A stretch of 64,000 bases of DNA from NCBI RefSeq assembly GCF_019049325.1, contig NZ_JAGMUO010000065.1, forward strand, positions 186,001 to 250,000, given 5' to 3'. Origin of the DNA: Streptomyces sp. AC512_CC834. Lineage in GTDB: Bacteria > Actinomycetota > Actinomycetes > Streptomycetales > Streptomycetaceae. The notes beneath the pieces were generated by a model. The model worked only from the letters and a program-made list of their open reading frames with translations. It was not told where the DNA came from and made no database searches. This document shows, one piece after another, positions 42,195 to 50,032 of this stretch; position 1 is the first letter of the stretch; each line of letters begins with the position of its first letter. A program made the translations under genes and the position numbers.

Positions 42195-43771
42195 TCGAGG
42201 TCGACGGCCTGACGGCACGCGCCGGTACGGCCACGTTGCTGGACGGCATCTCGTTCACCGTGGCGCCCGGCGAGGCGACCGCCCTGGTGGGTCCGTCGGG
42301 CAGCGGCAAGACCACCGCGGCGCTCGCCCTGCTCGGCGAGGCCGGGCCCGGGGTCCGGCTCACCGGCACGGTACGGGTCTCGGGCACGCGGGTGGTCGAC
42401 TCCGGTGGGCCGACCCGCTCGGCGGCGGACGTACGCGGCCGGGTCGTCGCCTACATGCCCCAACACCCGGCCCACGCCCTGAACCCGGCCCGGCGGATCG
42501 GCTCGGTCCTGACCGAACTCGCCCGTCTGCACCGCCCGGACGCCGAGGGCGGCCGGTCCGCCGCGCCGGACCACGCGGCCGCGGCCCTGCGGACCGCCGG
42601 GCTCCCGGACAGCGCGGCGATCCTGCGCCGCTTCCCGCACCAGTTCTCCGGCGGACAGAGGCAACGGGTGGCGCTGGCACAGGTGCTGGCCTGTGGACCA
42701 CGGGTCCTGGTGCTCGACGAGCCCAGCACCGGCCTGGACACCGTGGCGCGCATGCGGCTGGCGGGCGAGCTGTCCCGGCTGGCGGCCGACGGCTTCACCC
42801 TCCTGCTGCTGAGCCACGACCTGGGCCTGGTACGGGCGGTGGCCACCCGCACGGTCCTCCTGGACCGGGGCCGCGTCACCGCCGATGGCCGCACCGCGGA
42901 CGTGCTGCCTCCGCAGGCGCCGCCCACTCCCCCGGTTCCCTCCGCGACGGACGGGACTGCCGGGACGGACGCGCCGGACGCGCCGGACAGGACTGACGCC
43001 GGAACCGGTACCCCCCTCCTCGAAGCGCGCGGCCTCTCCGCATGGCTGCGCGCCGGGCGGCGGGGCGAGGTACTGCACGACGTGACGGTCGGCGTGCGCG
43101 AAGGCGGGTGCACCGCGGTCGTCGGCCCGTCGGGCAGCGGCAAGACCCTCCTCGCCCGGTGCCTCGCCGGTCTGCACGAGCGACACCGCGGGCAGGTCGC
43201 GTTCCGCGGTGAACCGCTACCCGTGCTGCGCCACCGCACCCCGCGCCAGACACGTGCGGTGCAGTACGTCTGGCAGGAGGTGCGCAACTCCTTCGACGAA
43301 CGCCGCACCGTCCTCGATCAGGTCGCCCGCACCGCCGTACGACTGCGCGGAATGTCGCCGGCGCAGGCCGGACAACAGGCCCTGCTGATATGGGAACGCC
43401 TCGGTCTCACACCGGAGCACGCGTCCCGGCGCGCCGCGTCCCTGTCCGGCGGCGAACTGCAACGGGCCGCGCTGGCCCGGGCGCTGCTCGCCGAGCCCGA
43501 CGTACTGGTCTGCGACGAGATCACCACGGCCCTCGACGCCGCCGGCACGGCACGCGTCGTGGCGGAGATCGCCCGGCTCCGTGCGCAGCGGGGCACTGCC
43601 GTGCTGTGGATCGGCCACGATCTCGCGCTCGTCGAGCAGTTGGCCGACGACCTGGTGGTCCTCGACGCCGGCACCGTCGTGGACAGCGGCGCGTGCGCCA
43701 CCGTCCTCGCCGCTCCCCGCTCCGAGACGACCCGCCTGCTGCTGCGCTCAAGGCACCTGTCGCCGAAGTGA
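42182..43771 (+). CDS. fused double ATPase of the Nur-box ABC importer
   Basis: A 529-residue double ABC protein starting at GTG 42182 (GTG 42191, forming GTGA with the upstream stop, is the alternative). Domain 1: GPSGSGKTTAALALLG, HQFSGGQRQRVALAQVL, RVLVLDEPSTGLDT. Domain 2: GPSGSGKTLLARCLAG, ASLSGGELQRAALARALL, LVCDEITTALDA. The linker near residues 240-280 is Pro/Thr/Asp-rich. It is the NikDE-equivalent fusion and mirrors 33513-35099. Together with the permeases and a functional binding protein it would import nickel or a nickel chelate; the regulatory box is the reason for preferring nickel. Confidence 0.88.
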   Translation: MEPVIEVDGLTARAGTATLLDGISFTVAPGEATALVGPSGSGKTTAALALLGEAGPGVRLTGTVRVSGTRVVDSGGPTRSAADVRGRVVAYMPQHPAHALNPARRIGSVLTELARLHRPDAEGGRSAAPDHAAAALRTAGLPDSAAILRRFPHQFSGGQRQRVALAQVLACGPRVLVLDEPSTGLDTVARMRLAGELSRLAADGFTLLLLSHDLGLVRAVATRTVLLDRGRVTADGRTADVLPPQAPPTPPVPSATDGTAGTDAPDAPDRTDAGTGTPLLEARGLSAWLRAGRRGEVLHDVTVGVREGGCTAVVGPSGSGKTLLARCLAGLHERHRGQVAFRGEPLPVLRHRTPRQTRAVQYVWQEVRNSFDERRTVLDQVARTAVRLRGMSPAQAGQQALLIWERLGLTPEHASRRAASLSGGELQRAALARALLAEPDVLVCDEITTALDAAGTARVVAEIARLRAQRGTAVLWIGHDLALVEQLADDLVVLDAGTVVDSGACATVLAAPRSETTRLLLRSRHLSPK

Positions 43772-43788
43772 AAGGAACACACCCTCCC

Positions 43789-44571
43789 ATGACAACCACC
43801 GCCGCGTCCGACTGGCAGCGCTGGCAGACCAGTTGGGACCGTCAGCAGGAGTGGTACATGCCGGACCGGGAAGAGCGCTTCCGGGTCATGCTCGACGCGG
43901 TCGAGGCGGTGGCCGGCCCCGCGCCGCGCGTCCTCGACCTCGCCTGCGGAACGGGCAGCATCTCCGACCGGCTGCTGCGCCGCCTGCCCGGCGCCACCAC
44001 CGTCTGCCTGGACATCGACCCGGCCCTGCTGGCCATCGCCCGCGGCCACTTCGCCGGGGACGAGCGCGTGACCTTCGTCGAGGCCGACCTCACCGGCCCC
44101 GACTGGACCGACCGGCTTCCCCACGCGTCCTACGACGCCGTCGTGACCGCCACGGCCCTGCACTGGCTGGACACGGACTCGCTGCGCCGCCTCTACGGCA
44201 CTCTGTCCGGTGTGGTGCGCGAGGGCGGGGTGTTCCTCAACGCCGACCACATGGTCGACGAGTCCGCGCCCGGGCTCAACGCCGCCCTGCACGCCCTGCA
44301 CACCGAACGCCAGGAGCGGCAACGCCGGCAGGGAGCCCTCGACTGGGCCGACTGGTGGCACGAGGTGGCCGGCGACCCGGTACTCGCCGAACCGGCGGTG
44401 CGCCGTTTCGCCCTGCTGGGGGATCCGCGCGAGCCTCGTCCGGCCGGTGCGCGCGGGGACCGGCCGACCGCGACGCGCTGGCACGTCGACACCTTGCGGG
44501 AGCAGGGGTTCGGCGAGGTACGACAACTGTGGTGCTCGGCGAGCGACGCGCTGGTGGCCGCGCTGCGCTGA
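43789..44571 (+). CDS. class I SAM-dependent methyltransferase in the metal operon
   Basis: A 260-residue methyltransferase with ATG 43789, 17 bp after the ATPase gene, with GAAAGGAA as ribosome-binding site. The SAM-binding motif I is VLDLACGTGSISDRLL (about residues 48-63), the acidic residue after strand 2 is in TVCLDIDPALLAIA, and motif IV-like SYDAVVTATALHWL follows. The substrate is unknown. Position at the end of the Nur-box operon suggests a part in nickel handling, for example maturing a chelator, but it could be a passenger gene. Convergent with the MerR gene. Confidence 0.85.
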   Translation: MTTTAASDWQRWQTSWDRQQEWYMPDREERFRVMLDAVEAVAGPAPRVLDLACGTGSISDRLLRRLPGATTVCLDIDPALLAIARGHFAGDERVTFVEADLTGPDWTDRLPHASYDAVVTATALHWLDTDSLRRLYGTLSGVVREGGVFLNADHMVDESAPGLNAALHALHTERQERQRRQGALDWADWWHEVAGDPVLAEPAVRRFALLGDPREPRPAGARGDRPTATRWHVDTLREQGFGEVRQLWCSASDALVAALR

Positions 44572-44631
44572 GCGGGGGCGGTGCGGGGCCGGGCGGTGCG
44601 GGGCGGGGCGCGGCATGCCTGCTGAGCGGCC

Positions 44632-45009
44632 TCACCCGGTCCGGGCGGGGCATGACCGGCCCGTGCGCAGGTTCGTCGCGGCGCCGGTGATGACGGAGTC
44701 CAGTCTGTCGCGGGTGCCGACCAGCTCGGTGATCCGGACGTCGACGCGGTCCCGTTCCGTGGACAGCCGGTCCAGCAGTTCCGGCGTGGCGTTGCCGTCG
44801 ACGACGTACGGCAGCATCTCGACGATGGCGCTGCTGGACAGGCCGGCGGCGTAGAGCTGCTGGATCAGCCGGACGCGGTCGACCGCGCCTGCGGGGTACT
44901 GCCGCTGGCCGCTGTGACTGCGCTCCGGAACGAGCAGGTCCTGTTCCTCGTAGTAGCGCAGCGCCCGCACACTGACGCCCGTTCTGGTGGCGAGCTCCCC
45001 AATGCGCAT
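44632..45009 (-). CDS. MerR-family transcriptional regulator (2)
   Basis: A 125-residue protein from ATG 45009. MRIGELATRTGVSVRALRYY and EEQDLLVPERSHSGQRQYPA form the MerR DNA-binding domain, followed by a long dimerisation helix (RLSTERDRVDVRITELVGTR). There are no cysteines suited to metal sensing except a single one near the C-terminus. It diverges from the hydrolase gene at 45148, and the dyad between them lies in an extended promoter spacer, so it probably activates that gene and represses itself. Confidence 0.9.
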   Translation of the reverse strand: MRIGELATRTGVSVRALRYYEEQDLLVPERSHSGQRQYPAGAVDRVRLIQQLYAAGLSSSAIVEMLPYVVDGNATPELLDRLSTERDRVDVRITELVGTRDRLDSVITGAATNLRTGRSCPARTG

Positions 45010-45042
45010 CCCGCGCCTCCTCTCGTGAGCCGGTCGGACGAC

Positions 45043-45074
45043 TTGCCTCTCACGTCAACGTGAGGTTTTAGCGT
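45043..45074 (+). promoter_or_regulatory. MerR-type dyad promoter of the hydrolase gene
   Basis: CTCACGT (45049-45055) and ACGTGAG (45058-45064) form a perfect inverted repeat around CA. It sits between a -35-like TTGCCT (45043-45048) and a -10-like TAGCGT (45069-45074) with a 20-bp spacer, the over-long spacing that MerR proteins correct by DNA distortion. Confidence 0.65.
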
Positions 45075-45147
45075 AACTCGGGAGGGGCTCGACACCATTC
45101 CTGAGCCCTTCTCCCACGCGTCCGCCGACAGAGAGAAGTGCCCCATC

Positions 45148-46089
45148 ATGACCGCATCAGACATGGCTCCGAGCGGTGCCCCCGCCGCCGCACCGGTCGT
45201 CTCGGTGAAACCCGTCGTGCTCCACGCACCGGAGCGTGGCGAGGACCTGCGCGTACGCGTGTCCGCGCCGGTGACCGGGCACGACCTGCCCGTCGTTCTT
45301 CTCGCGCACGGCTTCGGCTCGTCGCTCGACGGCTACGGCCCGCTCGCCGACCACTGGGCCGCCCACGGCTTCGTGGTGATCCAGCCCACCCATCTCGACT
45401 CGAAGACACTGGCCCTTCCCGCGGACGACCCCCGCAGGCCACGGACGTGGCGGTTCCGCGTCGAGGACATGAAACGCGTCCTCGACGGCCTCGACGTGGT
45501 GGAGGCGGCCGTCCCCGGTCTCGGCGGACGCCTGGACCGCGACCGTGTCGCCGCGGCGGGCCATTCCTTCGGCGGCCAGACGGCGGGCATTCTGCTGGGC
45601 CTGCGCGTCCGCGACGCCGGGACCGGGAAGGCCGAGGACCTGTCCGACCCCCGGATCAAGGCAGGCGTGCTGCTCGCCACGGCCGGCAACGGCGGAAGCG
45701 ACCTGACCCCCTTCGCGGCCGAGAACCTCCCGTGGCTCAGGGATCCCGACTTCACGCACATGACCACCCCGGCCCTCGTGGTCGCGGGCGACCGGGACGA
45801 CCTCCCGTTCACCGTCCGCGGCGCGGACTGGACGGCCGACCCGTACGTGCTCAGCCCCGGCGGGAAGAGCCTCCTCACCCTCTTCGGGGCGGAGCACTTC
45901 CTCGGCGGCATCTCCGGCTACGAGGCCGCGGAGACCACCGACGAGAACCCCGCCCACGTGGCCCTGGTCCAGCGGGTCACCCTGGCCTACCTCCGCCACG
46001 CCCTGGGTGTCGACAGCTCCGACTGGACGGCGGCGCAGAGGGCCCTCGCCGGGGACACCCATCCCCTCGGCCGGCTCGAATCCAAGTGA
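45148..46089 (+). CDS. alpha/beta hydrolase, chlorophyllase/platelet-activating-factor-hydrolase-like
   Basis: A 313-residue serine hydrolase. LLAHGFGSSLDGYGPLADHW (51-70) and the nucleophile Ser140 in AAAGHSFGGQTAGILL resemble chlorophyllase-type and dienelactone-hydrolase-type enzymes that act on bulky esters. Acid and base are probably in LVVAGDRDDLPF and FGAEHFLGG. No signal peptide, so cytoplasmic. It lies alone behind a MerR dyad promoter, suggesting induction by a small molecule sensed by the divergent MerR protein. Confidence 0.87.
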   Translation: MTASDMAPSGAPAAAPVVSVKPVVLHAPERGEDLRVRVSAPVTGHDLPVVLLAHGFGSSLDGYGPLADHWAAHGFVVIQPTHLDSKTLALPADDPRRPRTWRFRVEDMKRVLDGLDVVEAAVPGLGGRLDRDRVAAAGHSFGGQTAGILLGLRVRDAGTGKAEDLSDPRIKAGVLLATAGNGGSDLTPFAAENLPWLRDPDFTHMTTPALVVAGDRDDLPFTVRGADWTADPYVLSPGGKSLLTLFGAEHFLGGISGYEAAETTDENPAHVALVQRVTLAYLRHALGVDSSDWTAAQRALAGDTHPLGRLESK

Positions 46090-46131
46090 GGGCCCGTCGG
46101 CTCCGGGCCCCGGTTCGCCGGTCACACACTC

Positions 46132-46170
46132 TTGACACGATCACGTCGACCGCTTGTATGGTCTAGTCCA
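46132..46170 (+). promoter_or_regulatory. chitinolytic promoter with DasR-like site
   Basis: TTGACA at 46132-46137 and TTGTAT at 46154-46159 (16-bp spacer) form a promoter. TGGTCTAGTCCA at 46159-46170 overlaps its downstream edge and matches the DasR-responsive element core (TGGTCTAGACCA) at all but one position. DasR represses chitin genes until GlcNAc-derived metabolites accumulate, which suits the LPMO and chitinase that follow. Confidence 0.75.
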
Positions 46171-46354
46171 ACAGAACTCGCCGCTCCGTTCACGGAGTTG
46201 ATCCATGCCGGGGCCCCAATTCCCCGCGTGGACGGTGAGTGCGCGTCACCTTCGCGCCTCTTGGCCCCACCCACGAGAGGCCGTACTCGGCGTGCGCGGT
46301 CCCCCCACACATGACCGCGTGCGCCCTGGGACGGCCTGATGTGAAGGAGTTCCC

Positions 46355-46873
46355 ATGCACGCACGTCGGAAGACCGCTGCCCTGATCGGCGCGGCCCTCG
46401 CCCCCGTGATCGCCGTAAGCCTGCCCGCCTCTTCGGCGAGCGCACACGGCTACATCTCCGACCCGCCCAGCCGTCAGGCGCAGTGCGCCGCGGGCACGGT
46501 GTCCTGCGGCGACATCACGTACGAGCCCCAGAGCGTCGAGGGCCCCAAGGGCCTGACCAGTTGCAGCGGCGGCAACAGCCGCTTCGCGGAGCTGGACGAC
46601 GACAGCAAGGGCTGGCAGGTCACCCCGGTGTCGAAGACCACGACGTTCTCGTGGCAGCTCACCGCCCAGCACGCCACCAGCACCTGGGAGTACTACGTCG
46701 GCGGTCAGCGGATCGCCCTGTTCGACGACGGCGGCGCCAAGCCGGACGCCGTGGTGAACCACCAGGTCGACTTCGGTGGGCTCACCGGGCAGCAGAAGGT
46801 CCTCGCCGTGTGGAACGTCGCCGACACGAGCAACGCGTTCTACGCCTGCATCGACGTCAACGTCGGCGGCTGA
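46355..46873 (+). CDS. AA10 lytic polysaccharide monooxygenase, chitin-type
   Basis: A 172-residue secreted copper enzyme from ATG 46355 after AAGGAG. The 30-residue signal ends ASSASA, leaving His31 as the mature N-terminus in HGYISDPPSRQAQC, required for the histidine brace. The second brace His is in QLTAQHATSTWEYY, and the axial Phe in NAFYACIDVNVGG. Four cysteines could form two disulfides. The mature domain of about 142 residues is compact and carries no binding module. It oxidatively breaks crystalline chitin, giving new ends to the chitinase encoded 65 bp downstream. Confidence 0.93.
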   Translation: MHARRKTAALIGAALAPVIAVSLPASSASAHGYISDPPSRQAQCAAGTVSCGDITYEPQSVEGPKGLTSCSGGNSRFAELDDDSKGWQVTPVSKTTTFSWQLTAQHATSTWEYYVGGQRIALFDDGGAKPDAVVNHQVDFGGLTGQQKVLAVWNVADTSNAFYACIDVNVGG

Positions 46874-46938
46874 CGGGCCGGGTGGAGCAGACCGCCCTCC
46901 CGCCACGCCGTTCCCCCCACCGAGCAGGAGTCGATACC

Positions 46939-47673
46939 GTGCAGCACCGCAAACTCGCACTGCTGGCCGCCACCGGCGCGGCCGCCGCCCTGTGCACCCT
47001 GACGATGGCACCGTCGGCCGTCGCGGAGAAGTCCCACACCCGGGCCTCCGCCGCCGAATTCGTGGTCAGCGAGGGTCAGTTCAACCAGATGTTCCCGAGC
47101 AGGAACTCCTTCTACACCTACAGCGGTCTCACCGCCGCGCTCAGCGCCTACCCGGGTTTCTCGAACACCGGCAGCGACACGGTGAAGAAGCAGGAGGCCG
47201 CGGCCTTCCTCGCCAACGTCAGCCACGAAACCGGCGGCCTTGTGCACGTCGTGGAGCAGAACACCGCCAACTACCCGCACTACTGCGACGCCACCCAGCC
47301 GTACGGCTGCCCGGCCGGCAACGACAAGTACTACGGTCGCGGGCCCGTGCAGCTAAGCTGGAACTTCAACTACAAGGCCGCCGGAGACGCCCTCGGCATC
47401 GACCTGCTCAACAACCCCGACCTGGTCCAGAACGACTCGGCCGTGGCCTGGAAGACCGGCCTTTGGTACTGGAACACCCAGACCGGGCCCGGCACCATGA
47501 CCCCGCACGACGCCATGGTCAACGGTGCCGGATTCGGTGAGACCATCCGCTCCATCAACGGCAGCCTGGAGTGCGACGGGGGCAACCCCGGGCAGGTCCA
47601 GAGCCGGATCGACAACTACGAGCGCTTCACCCAGCTCCTCGGCGTCGAGCCCGGCGGCAACCTCAGTTGCTAG
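46939..47673 (+). CDS. GH19 chitinase, secreted
   Basis: A 244-residue chitinase from GTG 46939, preceded by AGGAG. Signal peptide about residues 1-29 (LALLAATGAAAALCTLTMAP, SAVA). Catalytic domain only: the general acid Glu97 in FLANVSHETGGLVHV, the base Glu106 in EQNTANYPHYC, and the conserved YYGRGPVQLSWNFNY. No chitin-binding module is present. It cleaves chitin with inversion. It lies 65 bp after the LPMO gene and is probably co-transcribed from the DasR-controlled promoter. A long perfect hairpin ends the unit. Confidence 0.93.
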   Translation: MQHRKLALLAATGAAAALCTLTMAPSAVAEKSHTRASAAEFVVSEGQFNQMFPSRNSFYTYSGLTAALSAYPGFSNTGSDTVKKQEAAAFLANVSHETGGLVHVVEQNTANYPHYCDATQPYGCPAGNDKYYGRGPVQLSWNFNYKAAGDALGIDLLNNPDLVQNDSAVAWKTGLWYWNTQTGPGTMTPHDAMVNGAGFGETIRSINGSLECDGGNPGQVQSRIDNYERFTQLLGVEPGGNLSC

Positions 47674-47705
47674 TAGCCAGGAGGCGCCGAGGCGTGTGAC
47701 GCCCG

Positions 47706-47746
47706 CCCCCTCGTGATCACCGGCGACGCCGGTGATCACGAGGGGG
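47706..47746. terminator. 19-bp perfect hairpin terminator
   Basis: The arms at 47706-47724 and 47728-47746 are exact complements (CCCCCTCGTGATCACCGGC and its reverse) around a 3-nt GAC loop. It ends the chitin operon and lies over the 3' end of the minus-strand gene that stops at 47717. Confidence 0.85.
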
Positions 47747-48088
47747 CCGCCGGTCGAACCAGCGGCCGAGACGGCCGCCTCTCGAACGGCGAGGATCCCG
47801 TCGCGTCGTGCGACGCGTTCCCGCTCCGTCCCCGTCCGTGGCAGCGGGGCCTCGCCCCCAGTGGTCGTCGGGTGACAGGAGCGGGGCCCTGCGGTCCGTC
47901 TGAGCCCGGATCTCCACATGGGCTTCGTGGGCCGTGACGCGGAACGCCTCCTCGTAGGAGGCCAGGGCCGCGCTCATCGCGCCGCCCGCCGTGCCCCGGC
48001 GGCGTATGCGCACCGCCAGCCAGGTGAACAGGCCGAGAACCACGGCAAGGCCACCGGCGAGGATCACGAACGGCAGGAGTGCGGCCAT
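47717..48088 (-). CDS. small single-pass membrane protein
   Basis: A 123-residue protein from ATG 48088. One N-terminal transmembrane helix (LLPFVILAGGLAVVLGLFTW) is followed by a basic cytoplasmic stretch RIRRRGTAGGAMSAALASYE and EAFRVTAHEAHVEIRAQTDR, a pattern seen in uncharacterised Streptomyces membrane proteins. The last 40 residues are Arg/Gly-rich and are partly encoded by the terminator hairpin, so the original stop may have been lost by a nearby frameshift or the tail may be a genuine extension. Function unknown. The stop is 43 bp from the convergent chitinase gene. Confidence 0.65.
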   Translation of the reverse strand: MAALLPFVILAGGLAVVLGLFTWLAVRIRRRGTAGGAMSAALASYEEAFRVTAHEAHVEIRAQTDRRAPLLSPDDHWGRGPAATDGDGAGTRRTTRRDPRRSRGGRLGRWFDRRPPRDHRRRR

Positions 48089-48097
48089 GGCATGAGA

Positions 48098-49282
48098 CTA
48101 ATGGCCGACCACGGGCTGCTCCCCGTGCCCGGGGCCCGCTCCGGACTCACCGAACCGGGCGAGTTCGTCGGCGTCCGGTTCCTCCAGCAGGAACCCGGCG
48201 CCGCCCTCGAGCATCGCGGCGGTTTCGGCGGAGCGCGGGAGCATGGTCTTCTCGTAGGTGTGCACGGCGTCGTCGACGGTCGCGGAACCGGCGAGGGCGA
48301 GCGCGAGTTCCGCGGCGTCGAGCATGGCGAGGTTGACGCCGACGCCGAGCGGGGGCATCAGGTGTGCGGCGTCGCCCAGGAGGGTCACGCCGGGCGAGTG
48401 CCGCCAGGTGTGCGGCACCGGCAGGGCGAACAGCGGACGGTCGACGTAGGCCCCGTCGTTCTCGGTGATCATCCGGAGTATGCGCGGCGCCCAGCCGGCG
48501 TACTCGTCGAGAAGATGTGCGCGGATGCCGTCAGTGTCCTGCGGAGCGAGCCCGCTCGCGGTGATCCAGTCCAGCGGGGCTCGCCGCATGATGTAGACCC
48601 GCATGTGACCACCGCTGTTGCGCTGCGCGAAGAGGCCGCGCGCGCCGTCGGCCACGTGGGCGCTGCCCTGGCCGACCAGTGCGGACAGCTCCGGGTGCGC
48701 GGATTCCATGTCGTCGAACCAGGCCTCCAGGAAGCCGGCCCCGGTGTAGCGCGGCACGGCGTCGGAAACCGCCGCACGGACGCGGGAGAAGGCACCGTCC
48801 GCTCCGATCACGAGGTCCGTTTCCACGGTGCTCCCGTCGGTGAACGTCAGTGTCCGCGGCCCGTCGGCCGGCCCGCTCACCGACTCCAGGGTGTGCCCCC
48901 ACCGCACCGTCCCGGCGTCGAGCGACCGCAGCAGCAGGTCCCGGAGCTGACCGCGGTCGATCTCGGGGCGGGACGTTTCGCCCGCGTCCGGCAGATGGTG
49001 GCCGAGGAGGCGCCCCGCCGGGTCGAAGCGGCGCATCTCCTGGCTCTCGCACCTGGCGAGCGCGAGGAACTCCTCCAGCAGGCCCGCTTCGCGGAGCGCG
49101 AGTTGGCCGTCCTCCTCGTGCAGGTCGAGCGAGCCGCCCTGGTCGCGCGAGTACGCGTCCGGGTCGCGGTCGTACACCGTCACGGCGATGCCGTGCTGCC
49201 GCAGGACGCGTGCGCAGGTGAGGCCTCCGGGGCCCGCACCGATGATGCTGATCCGCGCGCCCGCCGGTGTCGGAGCGTTCAT
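48098..49282 (-). CDS. FAD-dependent monooxygenase, TetX/PHBH fold
   Basis: A 394-residue flavoprotein from ATG 49282. The Rossmann motif is SIIGAGPGGLTCARVLRQHG (about residues 12-31), the DG motif is DLVIGADGAFSRVRAAV, and the FAD ribityl-binding GD motif is VTLLGDAAHLMPPLGVGVN. The QGGSLDLHEEDGQLALREAG segment is close to tetracycline-modifying-type monooxygenases. It probably hydroxylates an aromatic or polyketide-like compound. It is divergent from the TetR gene at 49403, whose palindromic operator lies in the shared promoter. Confidence 0.9.
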   Translation of the reverse strand: MNAPTPAGARISIIGAGPGGLTCARVLRQHGIAVTVYDRDPDAYSRDQGGSLDLHEEDGQLALREAGLLEEFLALARCESQEMRRFDPAGRLLGHHLPDAGETSRPEIDRGQLRDLLLRSLDAGTVRWGHTLESVSGPADGPRTLTFTDGSTVETDLVIGADGAFSRVRAAVSDAVPRYTGAGFLEAWFDDMESAHPELSALVGQGSAHVADGARGLFAQRNSGGHMRVYIMRRAPLDWITASGLAPQDTDGIRAHLLDEYAGWAPRILRMITENDGAYVDRPLFALPVPHTWRHSPGVTLLGDAAHLMPPLGVGVNLAMLDAAELALALAGSATVDDAVHTYEKTMLPRSAETAAMLEGGAGFLLEEPDADELARFGESGAGPGHGEQPVVGH

Positions 49283-49330
49283 GGTGGCTTCCTCTCTTGG
49301 GGTGGAACCACCAAAGCAGAAACGAGTAAG

Positions 49331-49351
49331 AAACTGCAACTGTTCCAGTTT
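49331..49351. promoter_or_regulatory. TetR operator between monooxygenase and regulator
   Basis: AAACTG at 49331-49336 and CAGTTT at 49346-49351 are perfect complements over 9 bp, and the centre contains a further imperfect AACTG/CAGTT symmetry. It lies 48 bp upstream of the monooxygenase start and 52 bp from the TetR start, in an AT-richer patch typical of a divergent promoter. Confidence 0.6.
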
Positions 49352-49402
49352 ATGTCTCGTACCACTTTCTGCCTCGTTCCAGGTGTGCGCTAGAGTGACG
49401 CC

Positions 49403-50026
49403 ATGCCCGACTCTTCGAACCTTGGCCGTCGCGAGCGCAAGAAGGCTGCGACCAGGCAGGCCATCGCCGACGCGGCCCTGGAACTCTTCCTGGAGCACGG
49501 TTTCGACCGGGTCAGCGTCCGCGACATCGCCGAGAAAGCCGATGTGTCGACAACGACCCTCTTCGCGCACTTCCCGAGCAAGGAGTCACTGGTCTTCGAC
49601 CGCGAGGAGGACGTGGAGGCACGGCTGACGGCCGCCGTCCGCGAACGGCCCGCGGGCCAGGACGTGGTCGAGGCATTGCGCGCCCACGCGATGCGGTCCT
49701 GGGTGCCGGTCGTGTCGGATCCACGTCGCGACCGGTTCACCGCGCTGGTCAACGGCACGCCCGCGCTCCGCGAGTACGGAGAACGGATGTGGATGCGGCA
49801 TGCGGGCGCCCTGAGCGCCGCGATCGCCGACGAACTCGGCCGGGAGGCGGACGATCTCGCCTGCTCGGCGCTCGCACGGTTCGTGCTGGAAGTACCGGCC
49901 CTGGCAGCGGGGCGGCACGATCCGCGCGCGACCGTGGAGACGGTGTTCGACCTGCTCACACACGGCTGGCCGGCGCCGGGCGACTCCTCGGGTCCGGGTG
50001 CCGCAGCGGGCGCCCTCGCGGGCTGA
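49403..50026 (+). CDS. TetR-family transcriptional repressor
   Basis: A 207-residue regulator from ATG 49403. Residues 10-60 form the TetR helix-turn-helix: RERKKAATRQAIADAALELF and FDRVSVRDIAEKADVSTTTL with FAHFPSKESLVFDRE. The C-terminal helical domain senses an unknown ligand. The divergent FAD monooxygenase is the expected target. The C-terminal tail is Gly/Ala/Pro-rich. Convergent, 6 bp apart, with the frameshifted membrane-protein gene. Confidence 0.92.
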   Translation: MPDSSNLGRRERKKAATRQAIADAALELFLEHGFDRVSVRDIAEKADVSTTTLFAHFPSKESLVFDREEDVEARLTAAVRERPAGQDVVEALRAHAMRSWVPVVSDPRRDRFTALVNGTPALREYGERMWMRHAGALSAAIADELGREADDLACSALARFVLEVPALAAGRHDPRATVETVFDLLTHGWPAPGDSSGPGAAAGALAG

Positions 50027-50032
50027 CGCACC

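Noticed and set aside
36908..43771. Reading both ABC operons as dipeptide transporters
   Set aside because: Family-5 transporters do include peptide systems, but the cobalamin aptamer and Nur-type box favour metal cargo; left as the alternative.
44572..44631. Terminator between the methyltransferase and MerR genes
   Set aside because: The gap has G-rich direct repeats but no stem longer than a few base pairs.
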